Source: Marinirhabdus gelatinilytica (GTDB taxonomy: Bacteria; Bacteroidota; Bacteroidia; Flavobacteriales; Flavobacteriaceae). Taken from it: a DNA stretch of 64,000 bases. Position 1 is the first letter of the stretch. Each line of letters begins with the position of its first letter. A program made the position numbers and the translations under genes. Under the pieces are notes generated by a model. That model worked only from the letters and a program-made list of their open reading frames with translations. It was not told the origin of the DNA and made no database searches. Where the stretch lies: assembly GCF_003353425.1 (NCBI RefSeq), contig NZ_QRAO01000001.1, positions 1,199,984 to 1,263,983 of the forward strand, written 5' to 3'. Of this stretch, positions 35,844 through 46,153 are shown piece after piece.

Positions 35844-35871
35844 AATAGTAATAATCAATAAATAGATAAAT

Positions 35872-36483
35872 ATGTCTGGGTTAATTGGAAGAAAGATAGG
35901 GATGACCAGCATCTTCGACGAGAACGGAAAGAACATTCCGTGTACCGTTATAGAAGCAGGACCCTGTGTTGTTACCCAAGTCAGAACCAATGAGGTTGAC
36001 GGGTATGAAGCTCTTCAACTTGGTTTCGATGACAAGAAGACTGCAACAAAAGCTGCCGAAGGTCACTTCAAAAAGGCAGGTACGGTTGCAAAACGCAAAG
36101 TCGCCGAGTTCCAAGGATTTGAAGAGGAGTATAAATTAGGTGATACCATCACTGTAGAGCACTTTGCCGAAGGTGAGTTCGTGGATGTTTCCGGAACTAG
36201 TAAGGGTAAAGGATTCCAAGGTGTGGTTAAGCGTCACGGTTTTGGCGGTGTGGGACAAGCTACCCACGGGCAGCACAACCGTTTAAGAGCACCAGGTTCC
36301 ATAGGTGCAGCATCGTATCCTGCGAGAGTATTCAAGGGAATGCGTATGGCTGGCCAGATGGGGAACGAGAAGGTGAAAGTTCAAAATTTAAGAGTTTTAA
36401 AAGTAGTTTCAGATAAGAACCTACTTGTGGTGAAAGGCTGTGTGCCAGGCCACAAAAACGCTTATGTAATGATTCAGAAATAA
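35872..36483 (+). CDS. rplC: Ribosomal protein L3
   Basis: A 203-residue large-subunit protein near the peptidyl-transferase centre. It begins [19 protein letters not shown] and carries the conserved loop [20 protein letters not shown] with its central Gln, the residue methylated by PrmB in some bacteria. Its stop overlaps the rplD start (TAATG), so the two are translationally coupled. Confidence 0.97.
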   Translation: MSGLIGRKIGMTSIFDENGKNIPCTVIEAGPCVVTQVRTNEVDGYEALQLGFDDKKTATKAAEGHFKKAGTVAKRKVAEFQGFEEEYKLGDTITVEHFAEGEFVDVSGTSKGKGFQGVVKRHGFGGVGQATHGQHNRLRAPGSIGAASYPARVFKGMRMAGQMGNEKVKVQNLRVLKVVSDKNLLVVKGCVPGHKNAYVMIQK

Positions 36484-37112
36484 TGAAGGTAGCAGTAGTA
36501 GATAGCAACGGAAAAGACACAGGTAGAAAGGTAGAGCTTTCTAAGGATGTGTTCGGTATTGAACCAAACAACCACGCAATGTACCTAGACGTAAAGCAGT
36601 ACTTGGCTAACCAACGCCAGGGAACGCATAAGGCTAAGGAGCGTGCAGAGATCACCGGTTCAACGAGAAAGATCAAGAAGCAAAAAGGAACAGGTACTGC
36701 CCGTGCGGGTAGCATCAAGTCCGGGTTGTTCAAAGGCGGTGGGCGTATGTTCGGGCCTAGACCAAGAAACTATTCGTTTAAATTGAACAAGAACTTGAAG
36801 CGCTTGGCTCGTAAATCTGCCCTTACAGTAAAGGCAAATGACAAGGCAATCGTTGTGGTAGAGGATCTAAAATTTGATGCTCCAAAAACCAAAGATTTCA
36901 CTTCAGTTTTGAAAAACCTAGGATTGGAAAACAAAAAATCTTTGTTTGTGTTGGGAGAGCCAAATAATAATGTATATTTGTCGTCTCGCAATTTGAAAGG
37001 TACTGAAGTTGTAAACAGCTCAGAATTAAGTACTTACAAAATTATGAATGCAAACAGTGTAGTGTTGTTTGAAGGTTCTTTGGAAGAAATTAATACGAAT
37101 TTAAGTAAATAG
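36483..37112 (+). CDS. rplD: Ribosomal protein L4
   Basis: A 209-residue protein that lines the nascent-peptide tunnel. The conserved extended loop is recognisable as [20 protein letters not shown], followed by [17 protein letters not shown]. In enterobacteria L4 represses the S10 operon; whether that holds here is unknown, but hairpins lie in the leader before rplC. Overlaps rplC by one base. Confidence 0.97.
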   Translation: MKVAVVDSNGKDTGRKVELSKDVFGIEPNNHAMYLDVKQYLANQRQGTHKAKERAEITGSTRKIKKQKGTGTARAGSIKSGLFKGGGRMFGPRPRNYSFKLNKNLKRLARKSALTVKANDKAIVVVEDLKFDAPKTKDFTSVLKNLGLENKKSLFVLGEPNNNVYLSSRNLKGTEVVNSSELSTYKIMNANSVVLFEGSLEEINTNLSK

Positions 37113-37119
37113 AGACAAG

Positions 37120-37410
37120 ATGAATATCTTAATAAAACCTATAATTACGGAAAAAGCCACTGCCGATGCGGAACTGAATAACCGATATGGTTTTGTGGTA
37201 AACCCTAAGGCGAATAAGGTAGAAATCAAGAAAGCGGTCGAGGCTGCTTACGGAGTTTCTGTTGAAAAAGTTCGCACAATGAATGTCCGCCCAGACCGTC
37301 GTACTCGTTATACGAAAACGGGGGTCCAAACTGGTAAAACAAATGCCCTTAAAAAGGCAATTGTACAGGTGGCGGAAGGTGATACAATAGATTTTTACAA
37401 TAATTTGTAG
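37120..37410 (+). CDS. rplW: Ribosomal protein L23
   Basis: A 96-residue protein at the tunnel exit, docking site for trigger factor and the signal recognition particle. It starts MNILIKPIITEKATADAEL, the family signature, and has VEKVRTMNVRPDRRTRYTK. Seven bases after rplD. Confidence 0.97.
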   Translation: MNILIKPIITEKATADAELNNRYGFVVNPKANKVEIKKAVEAAYGVSVEKVRTMNVRPDRRTRYTKTGVQTGKTNALKKAIVQVAEGDTIDFYNNL

Positions 37411-37438
37411 GCCCAGCTTGCAATAAATTAGACAAAAG

Positions 37439-38263
37439 ATGTCAGTAAGAAAATTAAAACCTATCACCCCAGGACAGCGTTTTAGAGTTGTAAATGGTTA
37501 CGATGCCATAACAACTGATAAGCCGGAGAAAAGTTTGTTAGCTCCGAAAAAACGTTCTGGTGGTAGAAACAATCGAGGAAAAATGACCATGCGCTATATT
37601 GGTGGAGGTCATAAGAAACGTTATAGAATTATCGATTTTAAGCGCGATAAGCATGGTATTCCTGCTACCGTAGCTTCAATCGAATACGATCCAAACCGTA
37701 CGGCTTTCATCGCCTTGGTGAATTACCAGGATGGAGAAAAACGATACGTAATTGCCCAAAATGGACTTCAGGTTGGGCAAAATATAGTTTCCGGAGAGCA
37801 AACTGCTCCAGAGATCGGGAACGCAATGACCTTAGCAAACATCCCTTTAGGTACTATTATCTCTTGTATAGAATTACGTCCAGGCCAAGGTGCCGTTATG
37901 GCGCGTAGTGCTGGTGCATTTGCACAGCTTATGGCGCGTGAAGGAAAATATGCTACTGTAAAATTGCCTTCAGGTGAAACTAGGATGATATTGACTGCTT
38001 GTATGGCTACCATTGGTGCTGTAAGTAATAGCGACCACCAATTGTTGGTGGGCGGTAAAGCAGGTAGATCAAGATGGTTAGGACGTCGTCCAAGAACAAG
38101 ACCAGTTGTGATGAACCCGGTAGATCACCCAATGGGTGGTGGTGAAGGTAAATCTTCAGGAGGACACCCACGTTCAAGAAACGGAGTACCATCTAAAGGT
38201 TACAAGACCCGTTCTAGAACTAAGGCAAGTAATAAGTATATAATCGAACGTAGAAAGAAATAA
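37439..38263 (+). CDS. rplB: Ribosomal protein L2
   Basis: A 274-residue protein needed for subunit joining and peptidyl transfer. The N-terminal [15 protein letters not shown], the [19 protein letters not shown] segment and the C-terminal [17 protein letters not shown] with the conserved functional His are all present. It lies 28 bp after rplW in the S10 operon. Confidence 0.98.
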   Translation: MSVRKLKPITPGQRFRVVNGYDAITTDKPEKSLLAPKKRSGGRNNRGKMTMRYIGGGHKKRYRIIDFKRDKHGIPATVASIEYDPNRTAFIALVNYQDGEKRYVIAQNGLQVGQNIVSGEQTAPEIGNAMTLANIPLGTIISCIELRPGQGAVMARSAGAFAQLMAREGKYATVKLPSGETRMILTACMATIGAVSNSDHQLLVGGKAGRSRWLGRRPRTRPVVMNPVDHPMGGGEGKSSGGHPRSRNGVPSKGYKTRSRTKASNKYIIERRKK

Positions 38264-38266
38264 GCT

Positions 38267-38545
38267 ATGGCAAGATCGTTAAAAAAAGGACCGTACGTTC
38301 ACTACAAGTTAGATAGAAAAGTACAGCAAAATGTGGAGAGCAATAAGAAGACCGTGATCAAGACTTGGTCTAGGGCTTCCATGATTACTCCAGATTTTGT
38401 AGGACAAACCATTGCAGTACACAACGGAAAACAATTTGTACCCGTTTATGTGACTGAGAACATGGTAGGACATAAATTAGGCGAATTTTCACCTACAAGA
38501 TCATTCCGTGGTCACGCAGGTGCTAAAAACAAAGGAAAAAAATAA
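38267..38545 (+). CDS. rpsS: Ribosomal protein S19
   Basis: A 92-residue protein of the 30S head. Signature parts are [27 protein letters not shown] and [18 protein letters not shown]. Three bases after rplB and six before rplV. Confidence 0.98.
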   Translation: MARSLKKGPYVHYKLDRKVQQNVESNKKTVIKTWSRASMITPDFVGQTIAVHNGKQFVPVYVTENMVGHKLGEFSPTRSFRGHAGAKNKGKK

Positions 38546-38551
38546 TAGGCC

Positions 38552-38959
38552 ATGGGAGTTCGTAAAAGAGAAAGAGCAGAAGCAATCAAGGAAGCGAAGA
38601 AAACACAGTACTTCGCCAAATTGAACAATTGCCCTACGTCACCAAGAAAAATGCGACTTGTTGCAGACTTGGTACGTGGAGAAAAAATAGATACAGCGCT
38701 TAATATTTTAAGATTCAGTAAAAAAGAAGCTTCGGGCCGTTTGGAAAAACTGCTATTGAGTGCCATTGCAAACTGGCAAGCAAAAAACGAAGACGCTTCT
38801 TTAGAAGACGCAGATCTTTTTGTTAAGGAAATCCGTGTAGATGGTGGAACTATGTTGAAGAGACTACGTCCAGCACCACAGGGTCGCGCACACAGAATTA
38901 GAAAACGTTCCAACCACGTAACACTGGTACTAGGAGCTAACGATAACACACAAAGCTAA
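38552..38959 (+). CDS. rplV: Ribosomal protein L22
   Basis: A 135-residue protein whose extended hairpin reaches into the peptide tunnel. The core has [19 protein letters not shown], and the beta-hairpin segment [19 protein letters not shown] is complete. An N-terminal extension [17 protein letters not shown] precedes the usual start. Confidence 0.97.
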   Translation: MGVRKRERAEAIKEAKKTQYFAKLNNCPTSPRKMRLVADLVRGEKIDTALNILRFSKKEASGRLEKLLLSAIANWQAKNEDASLEDADLFVKEIRVDGGTMLKRLRPAPQGRAHRIRKRSNHVTLVLGANDNTQS

Positions 38960-38965
38960 ATTTAA

Positions 38966-39682
38966 ATGGGACAGAAGACAAATCCAATCGGGAACCGTTT
39001 AGGTATCATTAGAGGATGGGAATCCAACTGGTACGGAGGTAACGACTACGGCGACAAACTTGCCGAAGACGACAAGATTAGAAAATATATCCATGCTCGT
39101 TTAAGCAAGGCAAGTGTGTCACGAGTAATCATTGAGCGTACGCTTAAGCTTGTAACCGTTACTATTACTACCGCAAGACCTGGTATCATTATCGGGAAAG
39201 GTGGTCAGGAAGTAGACAAGCTAAAAGAAGAGCTTAAAAAGATTACCGGGAAAGAAGTACAAATCAACATTCATGAAATCAAGCGACCAGAACTAGATGC
39301 ATTTTTAGTGGGGAGCAGTATTGCAAGACAGATTGAGAATAGAATCTCTTACCGTCGTGCAATCAAGATGGCAATCGCGGCTGCAATGCGTATGAATGCA
39401 GAGGGAATCAAGATCCAGATCTCTGGACGTTTAAACGGTGCCGAAATGGCGCGTAGTGAAGCGTACAAAGATGGTCGTATTCCGTTGAGTACATTTAGAG
39501 CCGATATTGATTATGCTTTAGTTGAAGCACACACTACTTATGGTAGGTTGGGTGTTAAAGTATGGATCATGAAAGGCGAAGTATATGGTAAAAGAGAGCT
39601 TTCTCCACTTGTAGGTTTAGACAAGAAAGGAAAAGGCGGTTCTGGTCGAGGTGGTAACAAATCACGTCGTAACAGAAAGTAA
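38966..39682 (+). CDS. rpsC: Ribosomal protein S3
   Basis: A 238-residue protein at the mRNA entry site with helicase activity. It begins [20 protein letters not shown], has the KH-domain loop [16 protein letters not shown] and the C-terminal domain segment [20 protein letters not shown]. The C-terminus is a basic, Gly-rich tail ([19 protein letters not shown]). Six bases after rplV. Confidence 0.98.
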   Translation: MGQKTNPIGNRLGIIRGWESNWYGGNDYGDKLAEDDKIRKYIHARLSKASVSRVIIERTLKLVTVTITTARPGIIIGKGGQEVDKLKEELKKITGKEVQINIHEIKRPELDAFLVGSSIARQIENRISYRRAIKMAIAAAMRMNAEGIKIQISGRLNGAEMARSEAYKDGRIPLSTFRADIDYALVEAHTTYGRLGVKVWIMKGEVYGKRELSPLVGLDKKGKGGSGRGGNKSRRNRK

Positions 39683-39702
39683 TTTTTTAAAGAAGAGAAA
39701 AA

Positions 39703-40122
39703 ATGTTACAACCCAAAAGAACAAAATACCGTAAACAACAAAAGGGCCGCATGAAAGGGAACGCTGGTAGAGGAAACCAGTTAGCCTATGGAACTTTTGG
39801 TATTAAATCTTTAGATTCAAATTTCCTGACAGCACGTCAAATAGAAGCTGCGCGTATCGCCGCTACCCGTTATATGAAAAGGGAAGGGTCTATCTGGATC
39901 ATGATATTTCCAGACAAGCCTATCACCAAGAAACCTCTCGAGGTACGTATGGGTAAAGGTAAAGGTGCCGTAGAATATTGGGCAGCTGTTGTGAAACCAG
40001 GTAGAGTATTATTCGAGGTTTCTGGAGTACCGTTGGAAACTGCTAAGGAGGCACTTCGATTAGCCGCTCAAAAATTACCGGTGAAAACTAAGTTTATCAT
40101 GTCTAGAGATTATCAAGCTTAA
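39703..40122 (+). CDS. rplP: Ribosomal protein L16
   Basis: A 139-residue protein that helps place aminoacyl-tRNA in the A site. Typical parts are [19 protein letters not shown] and [20 protein letters not shown]. Twenty bases after rpsC. Confidence 0.98.
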   Translation: MLQPKRTKYRKQQKGRMKGNAGRGNQLAYGTFGIKSLDSNFLTARQIEAARIAATRYMKREGSIWIMIFPDKPITKKPLEVRMGKGKGAVEYWAAVVKPGRVLFEVSGVPLETAKEALRLAAQKLPVKTKFIMSRDYQA

Positions 40123-40132
40123 TTTTACAAAG

Positions 40133-40324
40133 ATGAAACAATCAGAAATAAAAGAAGCATCCACAGCAGATTTGCAAGAAGCATTAGCTGAAAACAGAGA
40201 AGCGTTTGCAAATCTTAAAATGGCTCACACCATTTCACCGTTGGACAATCCAATTCAGTTGAGAACTCACCGAAGAGCTATTGCAAGAATTGAGACAGAA
40301 CTAACTAAAAGAGAAGTACAATAG
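40133..40324 (+). CDS. rpmC: Ribosomal protein L29
   Basis: A 63-residue helical-hairpin protein beside L23 at the tunnel exit. It begins MKQSEIKEASTADLQEAL and ends with LRTHRRAIARIETELTKRE, both typical of L29. Confidence 0.96.
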   Translation: MKQSEIKEASTADLQEALAENREAFANLKMAHTISPLDNPIQLRTHRRAIARIETELTKREVQ

Positions 40325-40338
40325 TACGAAGCTGAAAG

Positions 40339-40599
40339 ATGGAAGTAAAAAGAAACTTAAGAAAAGAGCGTATAGGTGTAGTAACCAGTAACAAAATGGA
40401 GAAGTCCATAGTTGTTGCCGAGGTGAAAAAAGTAAAACACCCTATGTATGGTAAATTCGTTTTAAAAACGAAAAAATACGTAGCACACGACGAGAAAAAC
40501 GACTGCAACGAAGGCGATACCGTAAAGATCATGGAAACACGACCTATGAGTAAGACCAAATGTTGGAGACTAGTAGAAATAATTGAAAGAGCGAAGTAA
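40339..40599 (+). CDS. rpsQ: Ribosomal protein S17
   Basis: An 86-residue OB-fold protein, an early assembly factor of the 30S body. [19 protein letters not shown] and [19 protein letters not shown] are the family signatures. The preceding gene rpmC ends 14 bp upstream. Confidence 0.97.
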   Translation: MEVKRNLRKERIGVVTSNKMEKSIVVAEVKKVKHPMYGKFVLKTKKYVAHDEKNDCNEGDTVKIMETRPMSKTKCWRLVEIIERAK

Positions 40600-40601
40600 T
40601 T

Positions 40602-40970
40602 ATGTTACAACAAGAATCAAGACTTAGAGTGGCGGATAACACAGGTGCCAAAGAGGTGCTTACCATCCGTGTATTGGGCGGGACCAAGAAGCGTTACGCA
40701 TCAATTGGAGATAAAATTGTTGTTACTGTAAAAGAAGCAACGCCTAACGGAACCGTAAAAAAAGGAACAGTATCTACCGCAGTAGTGGTACGTACCGTGA
40801 AGGAAGTTAGAAGACCAGATGGATCGTACATCCGTTTCGACGACAATGCATGTGTATTGTTGAACCCACAAGGAGAGATGAGAGGTACCCGTGTATTTGG
40901 ACCCGTTGCAAGAGAGCTTCGTGACAAACAATTTATGAAAATAGTATCATTGGCACCTGAGGTGCTTTAA
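40602..40970 (+). CDS. rplN: Ribosomal protein L14
   Basis: A 122-residue protein that forms an intersubunit bridge and is the target of the silencing factor RsfS. It starts [19 protein letters not shown] and contains [18 protein letters not shown]. The length equals the family norm. Confidence 0.98.
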   Translation: MLQQESRLRVADNTGAKEVLTIRVLGGTKKRYASIGDKIVVTVKEATPNGTVKKGTVSTAVVVRTVKEVRRPDGSYIRFDDNACVLLNPQGEMRGTRVFGPVARELRDKQFMKIVSLAPEVL

Positions 40971-40982
40971 TAGATAACCGAA

Positions 40983-41297
40983 ATGGGAAAGCTTAAAATA
41001 AAAACAGGAGATACCGTAGTAGTTACCACAGGAGAGCACAAAGGATCTGAAGGTAAAGTAATGCGCGTAGATGCTGTAAAAAACAGAGCAATAGTAGAAG
41101 GAGTAAATCTAGTAAAGAAGCATGAGAAGCCAAGTGCGGCAAGCCCTCAAGGCGGAATTACAGAAAAAGAAGCTCCAATTCATATTTCTAACCTAGCGTT
41201 GATAGATCCAAAATCTGGTGAAGCAACACGTATAGGATATAGAATGGAAGATGGTAAAAAAGTACGATTTTCTAAAAAATCGAATCAAGTATTATAG
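40983..41297 (+). CDS. rplX: Ribosomal protein L24
   Basis: A 104-residue assembly initiator of the 50S subunit. The KOW motif is [20 protein letters not shown], and [16 protein letters not shown] lies in the C-terminal half, as usual. Confidence 0.97.
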   Translation: MGKLKIKTGDTVVVTTGEHKGSEGKVMRVDAVKNRAIVEGVNLVKKHEKPSAASPQGGITEKEAPIHISNLALIDPKSGEATRIGYRMEDGKKVRFSKKSNQVL

Positions 41298-41299
41298 TT

Positions 41300-41851
41300 A
41301 TGGCATATACACCAAGACTTAAGGAAGAATACAAGAGCAGAGTAATGAATGCTCTTACGGACGAATTTGGTTACAACAATGTAATGCAGGTTCCTAAACT
41401 AAAGTACATTGTTTTGTCTCGTGGTATTGGAGCCGCAGTGGCAGACAAGAAGCTTATCGACAATTCGGTAGAAGAACTGTCGACTATCGCTGGCCAACGT
41501 GCAATTGCAACTATCTCCAAAAAGGATGTTGCAACTTTTAAGCTACGTAAGGGTATGCCAATTGGTGCCAAAGTAACCCTGCGCGGAGAGCGTATGTACG
41601 AGTTTATGGATAGACTCATAACAAGTGCATTGCCAAACGTGAGAGACTTTAACGGTATCAGTGCAACTGGTTTTGACGGTAGAGGAAACTACAGCTTGGG
41701 AATTACCGAGCAGATTATCTTCCCAGAGATCAACATCGACAAGATAAAGAAGATCGAAGGAATGAACGTTACCTTCGTGACCTCTGCTGAGACCGATAAA
41801 GAAGCAAAAGCATTATTAACCGAACTAGGATTACCTTTTAAAAAGAACTAA
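41300..41851 (+). CDS. rplE: Ribosomal protein L5
   Basis: A 183-residue protein binding 5S rRNA in the central protuberance. It begins [19 protein letters not shown], has [19 protein letters not shown] and ends near [18 protein letters not shown]. Two bases after rplX. S8 represses translation at this gene in E. coli; no such site was identified here. Confidence 0.98.
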   Translation: MAYTPRLKEEYKSRVMNALTDEFGYNNVMQVPKLKYIVLSRGIGAAVADKKLIDNSVEELSTIAGQRAIATISKKDVATFKLRKGMPIGAKVTLRGERMYEFMDRLITSALPNVRDFNGISATGFDGRGNYSLGITEQIIFPEINIDKIKKIEGMNVTFVTSAETDKEAKALLTELGLPFKKN

Positions 41852-41854
41852 GAG

Positions 41855-42124
41855 ATGGCTAAAGAATCAATGAAAGCGCGTGAGCGCAAAAGAGCGAAGA
41901 TGGTAGCGAAGTATGCTGAAAAGCGTAAGGCTTTGAAAGAAGCTGGTGACTACGAAGGATTACAAAAGTTGCCAAAAAATGCTTCTCCAGTTCGTCAACA
42001 CAACCGTTGTAAGTTAACGGGACGTCCAAAAGGATATATGAGAGTTTTCGGTATTTCACGTGTAATGTTCCGTGAAATGGCAAACCAAGGATTAATCCCA
42101 GGAGTGCGTAAGGCCTCTTGGTAA
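41855..42124 (+). CDS. rpsN: Ribosomal protein S14 (zinc-independent long form)
   Basis: An 89-residue S14 of the long type without the CxxC pairs. The conserved C-terminal part [20 protein letters not shown] then [15 protein letters not shown] is present. After it, a 73-bp gap holds a perfect 13-bp hairpin before rpsH, the longest break within the spc group. Confidence 0.97.
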   Translation: MAKESMKARERKRAKMVAKYAEKRKALKEAGDYEGLQKLPKNASPVRQHNRCKLTGRPKGYMRVFGISRVMFREMANQGLIPGVRKASW

Positions 42125-42142
42125 TTTTATAAACTGGTTGAA

Positions 42143-42177
42143 GGTTTTATGCTGAAATGATTTCAGCATAAAAAACC
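42143..42177. other. Perfect 13-bp hairpin between rpsN and rpsH
   Basis: TTTTATGCTGAAA (42145-42157) and TTTCAGCATAAAA (42161-42173) are exact inverted repeats with a TGA spacer; GG and CC two bases further out extend it. No U-run follows on the plus strand, so it is more likely a processing, stability or regulatory site than a terminator. Confidence 0.75.
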
Positions 42178-42197
42178 ACTTCCGCAACAAACAACTA

Positions 42198-42599
42198 ATG
42201 ACAACAGATCCAATCGCAGATTATCTAACGAGAGTTAGAAATGCAGTGAAAGCAGGACACCGCGTAGTAGAGGTGCCAGCTTCAAATCTCAAGAAAGAGA
42301 TCACAAAAATTTTGTTTGACCAAGGTTTTGTGTTGAGCTACAAATTTGAAGACGACAATGGCCCACAGGGTACCATAAAAATCGCCTTGAAATATGACAA
42401 GCTTACCAAAGACCCTGTCATTAAAAGATTACAAAGAATAAGTACACCCGGTTTACGTAAGTATGCAGGTGCTTCAGAAATGCCACGTATCCTCAATGGA
42501 TTGGGTATTGCTATCGTGTCAACTTCAGCAGGAGTGATGACAGGAAAGCAAGCTGCCAACCAGAATGTAGGTGGTGAAGTATTGTGTTACGTTTACTAA
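42198..42599 (+). CDS. rpsH: Ribosomal protein S8
   Basis: A 133-residue 30S protein, in E. coli also the repressor of the spc operon. The start MTTDPIADYLTRVRNAVKAG and the C-terminal GLGIAIVSTSAGVMTGKQA with GGEVLCYVY are typical. It follows the hairpin at 42143-42177, which could be a target of its own regulation; that is a guess. Confidence 0.97.
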   Translation: MTTDPIADYLTRVRNAVKAGHRVVEVPASNLKKEITKILFDQGFVLSYKFEDDNGPQGTIKIALKYDKLTKDPVIKRLQRISTPGLRKYAGASEMPRILNGLGIAIVSTSAGVMTGKQAANQNVGGEVLCYVY

Positions 42600-42621
42600 T
42601 AATTGAAAAGACAAGAAAGAA

Positions 42622-43164
42622 ATGTCAAGAATAGGTAAAAACCCGGTAGCGATTCCAGAAGGCGTAACAGTAGATGTTAAGGACACCACTGTTACCGTAA
42701 AAGGGAAATTAGGCGAGTTAACTCAGGAAATAGCTGATGTTAGCGTAAAAATTGAAGATGGAAATGTAGTTTTGGAGCGTCCTAGCGATGCGAAGGATCA
42801 CAGAGCAAAGCACGGTCTGTACCGCGCACTAATTAACAACATGATCGAAGGTGTGTCTAACGGATGGACCAAGAAACTAGAGTTGGTTGGGGTAGGTTAC
42901 AGAGCAAGCAACCAAGGCCAGAAATTAGATTTGGCAATTGGTTTTTCTCACAACATTGTTATGGACATCGCTCCAGAAGTAAAAGTTGAGACCGTAAGCG
43001 AAAAAGGGAAAAACCCAATCGTAATATTAACATCATACGACAAACAACTGGTAGGACAAGTAGCGGCAAAAATACGTGCTTTCCGTAAGCCAGAACCTTA
43101 TAAAGGAAAAGGTATCAAGTTTGTTGGAGAAATCATTAGAAGAAAAGCAGGTAAATCTGCATAA
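42622..43164 (+). CDS. rplF: Ribosomal protein L6
   Basis: A 180-residue protein near the sarcin-ricin loop. [15 protein letters not shown] and the second-domain signature [19 protein letters not shown] are clear. 22 bp after rpsH. Confidence 0.98.
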   Translation: MSRIGKNPVAIPEGVTVDVKDTTVTVKGKLGELTQEIADVSVKIEDGNVVLERPSDAKDHRAKHGLYRALINNMIEGVSNGWTKKLELVGVGYRASNQGQKLDLAIGFSHNIVMDIAPEVKVETVSEKGKNPIVILTSYDKQLVGQVAAKIRAFRKPEPYKGKGIKFVGEIIRRKAGKSA

Positions 43165-43175
43165 GAAATAACGTT

Positions 43176-43532
43176 ATGGCATTATCAAAACAAGATAGAA
43201 GACAACGTTTGCGTTTCAGAATACGTAAAACGGTTTCCGGAACAGCACAGCGTCCACGTTTGGCTGTTTTCAGAAGTAATAAAGAGATCTATGCACAACT
43301 TATTGACGATGTAAATGGAAAAACCATTGCTGCTGCATCTTCAAGAGATAAAGACATAGATGCTTCAAAAGTAAACAAAGTTGAAGCTGCAAAATTAGTG
43401 GGTAAGGCAATTGCTGAAAAGGCAACCAAAGCCGGTGTTGAAACAATAAGTTTTGACAGAGGCGGATACCTTTACCACGGAAGAGTAAAATCATTAGCCG
43501 AAGGAGCACGCGAAGGCGGCCTTAAATTTTAA
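43176..43532 (+). CDS. rplR: Ribosomal protein L18
   Basis: A 118-residue 5S rRNA-binding protein. [20 protein letters not shown] at the start and [20 protein letters not shown] at the end are diagnostic. Eleven bases after rplF, five before rpsE. Confidence 0.97.
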   Translation: MALSKQDRRQRLRFRIRKTVSGTAQRPRLAVFRSNKEIYAQLIDDVNGKTIAAASSRDKDIDASKVNKVEAAKLVGKAIAEKATKAGVETISFDRGGYLYHGRVKSLAEGAREGGLKF

Positions 43533-43537
43533 GAAAT

Positions 43538-44062
43538 ATGTATCAAGATTATAAAAACGTAGAAACAGTAAAACCAGGAGGTCTTGAATTAAAAGACCGT
43601 TTGGTGGGTGTACAACGTGTTACTAAGGTAACCAAAGGTGGTCGTGCTTTCGGATTTTCAGCTATTGTAGTTGTAGGGGACGAGAACGGTGTAGTAGGCC
43701 AAGGGCTAGGAAAATCTAAAGATGTTGCTAGTGCTATTGCCAAGGCTATTGAGGACGCTAAGAAAAACTTGGTTCGTATTCCTTTGAACAAAGCTTCTTT
43801 GCCCCATGAGCAAAAAGGTAAGTACGGTGGAGCGAGAGTGAACCTTTTACCGGCAGCGCCAGGTACCGGTCTTATCGCCGGTGGTGCGGTACGTGCGGTA
43901 TTGGAGTCTGTAGGTGTTCATGATGTATTGTCCAAGTCTCAAGGGTCTTCAAACCCACACAACGTAGTAAAGGCAACTTTCGATGCTTTGTTACAATTGC
44001 GCAGTGCAGAGACAGTGGCAAAACAGCGTGGTATCACTTTGGAAAAATTATATAAAGGATAA
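43538..44062 (+). CDS. rpsE: Ribosomal protein S5
   Basis: A 174-residue protein important for decoding accuracy. The double-stranded-RNA-binding-like domain has [20 protein letters not shown]; the C-terminal domain has [20 protein letters not shown] and [16 protein letters not shown]. The sites of spectinomycin and ram mutations lie in these regions and appear normal. Confidence 0.98.
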   Translation: MYQDYKNVETVKPGGLELKDRLVGVQRVTKVTKGGRAFGFSAIVVVGDENGVVGQGLGKSKDVASAIAKAIEDAKKNLVRIPLNKASLPHEQKGKYGGARVNLLPAAPGTGLIAGGAVRAVLESVGVHDVLSKSQGSSNPHNVVKATFDALLQLRSAETVAKQRGITLEKLYKG

Positions 44063-44073
44063 ATACTAGAGCA

Positions 44074-44253
44074 ATGGCAAAAATTAAAGTAACTAAGGTG
44101 AAGAGTGCGATAAACCGTACGCAAAACCAAAAGAGAACGCTTGAAGCATTGGGCCTTAAAAAAATAGGACAGACCATCGAGCATGAGAATACGCCAAACA
44201 TTCTTGGTATGATAAATAAAGTTAAACACTTGGTTTCAATAGAAACTGTTTAA
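44074..44253 (+). CDS. rpmD: Ribosomal protein L30
   Basis: A 59-residue gene found by reading the gap between rpsE and rplO. It begins MAKIKVTKVKSAINRTQNQK, then RTLEALGLKKIGQTIEHEN, and ends with MINKVKHLVSIETV; these are the L30 landmarks and the position in the spc operon is the expected one. ATG at 44074, TAA at 44251-44253. Confidence 0.96.
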   Translation: MAKIKVTKVKSAINRTQNQKRTLEALGLKKIGQTIEHENTPNILGMINKVKHLVSIETV

Positions 44254-44263
44254 GATATATAAC

Positions 44264-44716
44264 ATGGATTTAAGTAACTTAAAACCTGCAAAAGGTTCTA
44301 CCCAAAGAGAGGGAAAGCGATTAGGGCGAGGTCAAGGTTCTGGTAAAGCAGGAACATCTGGCCGTGGGCACAAAGGTGCGAAGTCACGTTCGGGATACTC
44401 TAAAAAAGTTGGTTTTGAAGGTGGTCAAATGCCTTTGCAACGCCGTGTACCTAAGTTTGGGTTCACCAACATCAACCGAAAGGAATACCAAGGTATCAAT
44501 ATAGATACCCTTCAGAAATTGGTTGATGACAAGAAAATTAAGGATACTATAGACTTTGATACTATGGTGAGTCTCCGTTTGGCCGGTAAGAAAGAAATGG
44601 TGAAGATTTTAGGAAGGGGAGAACTGAAAGCTGGATTGAAAGTATCTGCACACAAGTTTACTGCCTCAGCAAAGCAAGCTATCGAAGCTGCTGGAGGTGA
44701 AGCAATAACATTGTAA
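44264..44716 (+). CDS. rplO: Ribosomal protein L15
   Basis: A 150-residue late-assembly 50S protein. The Gly/Arg-rich N-terminus GSTQREGKRLGRGQGSGKAG is typical, followed by GFEGGQMPLQRRVPKFGF. Ten bases after rpmD and 13 before secY. Confidence 0.97.
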   Translation: MDLSNLKPAKGSTQREGKRLGRGQGSGKAGTSGRGHKGAKSRSGYSKKVGFEGGQMPLQRRVPKFGFTNINRKEYQGINIDTLQKLVDDKKIKDTIDFDTMVSLRLAGKKEMVKILGRGELKAGLKVSAHKFTASAKQAIEAAGGEAITL

Positions 44717-44729
44717 TACACAGATACGG

Positions 44730-46064
44730 ATGAAATTTATCGAGAACTTAAAAAATGTCTGGAAAATAGAGGAGCTGCGTAACCGTATCATGGTTACACT
44801 TGGGCTATTGTTAGTATACCGATTTGGTGCACAGGTAGTTTTACCCGGGATAGACGCTTCAAAACTGGGCGGATTTGCTGGTAACTTTGATGCTGGTGGA
44901 ATAGGTGGATTACTAAATGCTTTTACAGGAGGTGCTTTTGCAAATGCTTCTGTTTTCGCGTTGGGTATTATGCCCTATATTTCTGCTTCCATTGTGGTTC
45001 AGTTAATGCAAATTGCAGTTCCGTATCTTCAGAAATTACAGAAAGAAGGAGAAAGTGGTAGAAAAAAGATTACACAGATTACCCGTTGGTTAACCATAGG
45101 TATCTGTTTGGTGCAAGCCCCTAGTTATCTGTTCGGTCTAGAAGCTCTTGGAGTTCCTGCCGATGCTTTTATATTGGGGAAAACACCTATGTTCTTTGTT
45201 TCTTCAACCATTATCCTGGTAACAGGCTGTATCTTTGCGATGTGGCTGGGTGAAAAGATTACAGACAAGGGTATTGGTAACGGTATCTCTATCTTGATTA
45301 TGGTAGGTATTATTGCCACATTGCCACAATCTTTTGCACAGGAAGTTGCCTCGAGCAGCATTATGTTTGTGTTGATAGAATTGGTAATCTGGTTCGTGAT
45401 CATACTGGCTTGTGTTATGCTGGTCATGGCGGTTCGAAAGATACCCGTCCAATATGCAAGACGTACCGCAAGTGGTGGATACGAGAAGAACATTTTTGGT
45501 GCACGACAGTTCATCCCGCTCAAGCTGAATGCCTCTGGAGTTATGCCAATTATCTTTGCGCAAGCATTAATGTTTGTGCCAACCGCATTGGCAAACTTGG
45601 GGTCTATAAAAGATACCGAGTGGGGACAGAGTATGTTGGCCACGTTCAGTGATATATTTGGATTATGGTACAACGTTGTCTTTGCAGCCTTGATCATCAT
45701 CTTTACATATTTCTATACGGCCATTACAGTACCAACCAATAAAATGGCAGACGACTTGAAGAGAAGTGGTGGCTTTATTCCAGGGATCAAGCCGGGAACC
45801 GACACTGCTGAATTCTTAGATAGGATTATGTCGCAAATCACACTGCCAGGATCTATATTCTTGGCATTGGTAGCAGTGTTTCCAGCATTTGTAGTAAAAC
45901 TGATGGGAGTACAACAAGGATGGGCGTTGTTCTTTGGAGGTACCTCACTATTGATTATGGTGGGTGTAGCAATAGACACAATGCAACAAATCAATTCCTA
46001 CTTATTGAACCGCCATTATGACGGTTTGATGAAGAGTGGAAAGAACAGAAAAGCAGTAGCGTAA
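44730..46064 (+). CDS. secY: Protein translocase subunit SecY
   Basis: The 444-residue channel subunit of the Sec translocon in the inner membrane. Ten transmembrane segments can be placed; the family motifs include GIMPYISASIVVQLMQI (second helix), GKNGISIL-like GIGNGISILIMVGII, and ARRTASGGYEKNIFGARQF followed by PLKLNASGVMPIIFA. adk and map, often found after secY in other phyla, are absent; infA follows after 89 bp. Confidence 0.98.
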   Translation: MKFIENLKNVWKIEELRNRIMVTLGLLLVYRFGAQVVLPGIDASKLGGFAGNFDAGGIGGLLNAFTGGAFANASVFALGIMPYISASIVVQLMQIAVPYLQKLQKEGESGRKKITQITRWLTIGICLVQAPSYLFGLEALGVPADAFILGKTPMFFVSSTIILVTGCIFAMWLGEKITDKGIGNGISILIMVGIIATLPQSFAQEVASSSIMFVLIELVIWFVIILACVMLVMAVRKIPVQYARRTASGGYEKNIFGARQFIPLKLNASGVMPIIFAQALMFVPTALANLGSIKDTEWGQSMLATFSDIFGLWYNVVFAALIIIFTYFYTAITVPTNKMADDLKRSGGFIPGIKPGTDTAEFLDRIMSQITLPGSIFLALVAVFPAFVVKLMGVQQGWALFFGGTSLLIMVGVAIDTMQQINSYLLNRHYDGLMKSGKNRKAVA

Positions 46065-46153
46065 CTAAAAAAAGTTGTTGTTTAATTATTGGTATGACTA
46101 TTGAATGTCCAGAGGGCAAACACATAAAAATAATTAAAGAGAAATATTAAAAC

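Noticed and set aside
35663-35871. Palindromes considered as a CRISPR array
   Set aside because: The units differ in sequence, have no regular spacers, and no cas genes are present.
45125-45700. 191-residue ORF on the minus strand inside secY
   Set aside because: It lies wholly antisense to secY, whose protein is full length and conserved; no promoter or family match.
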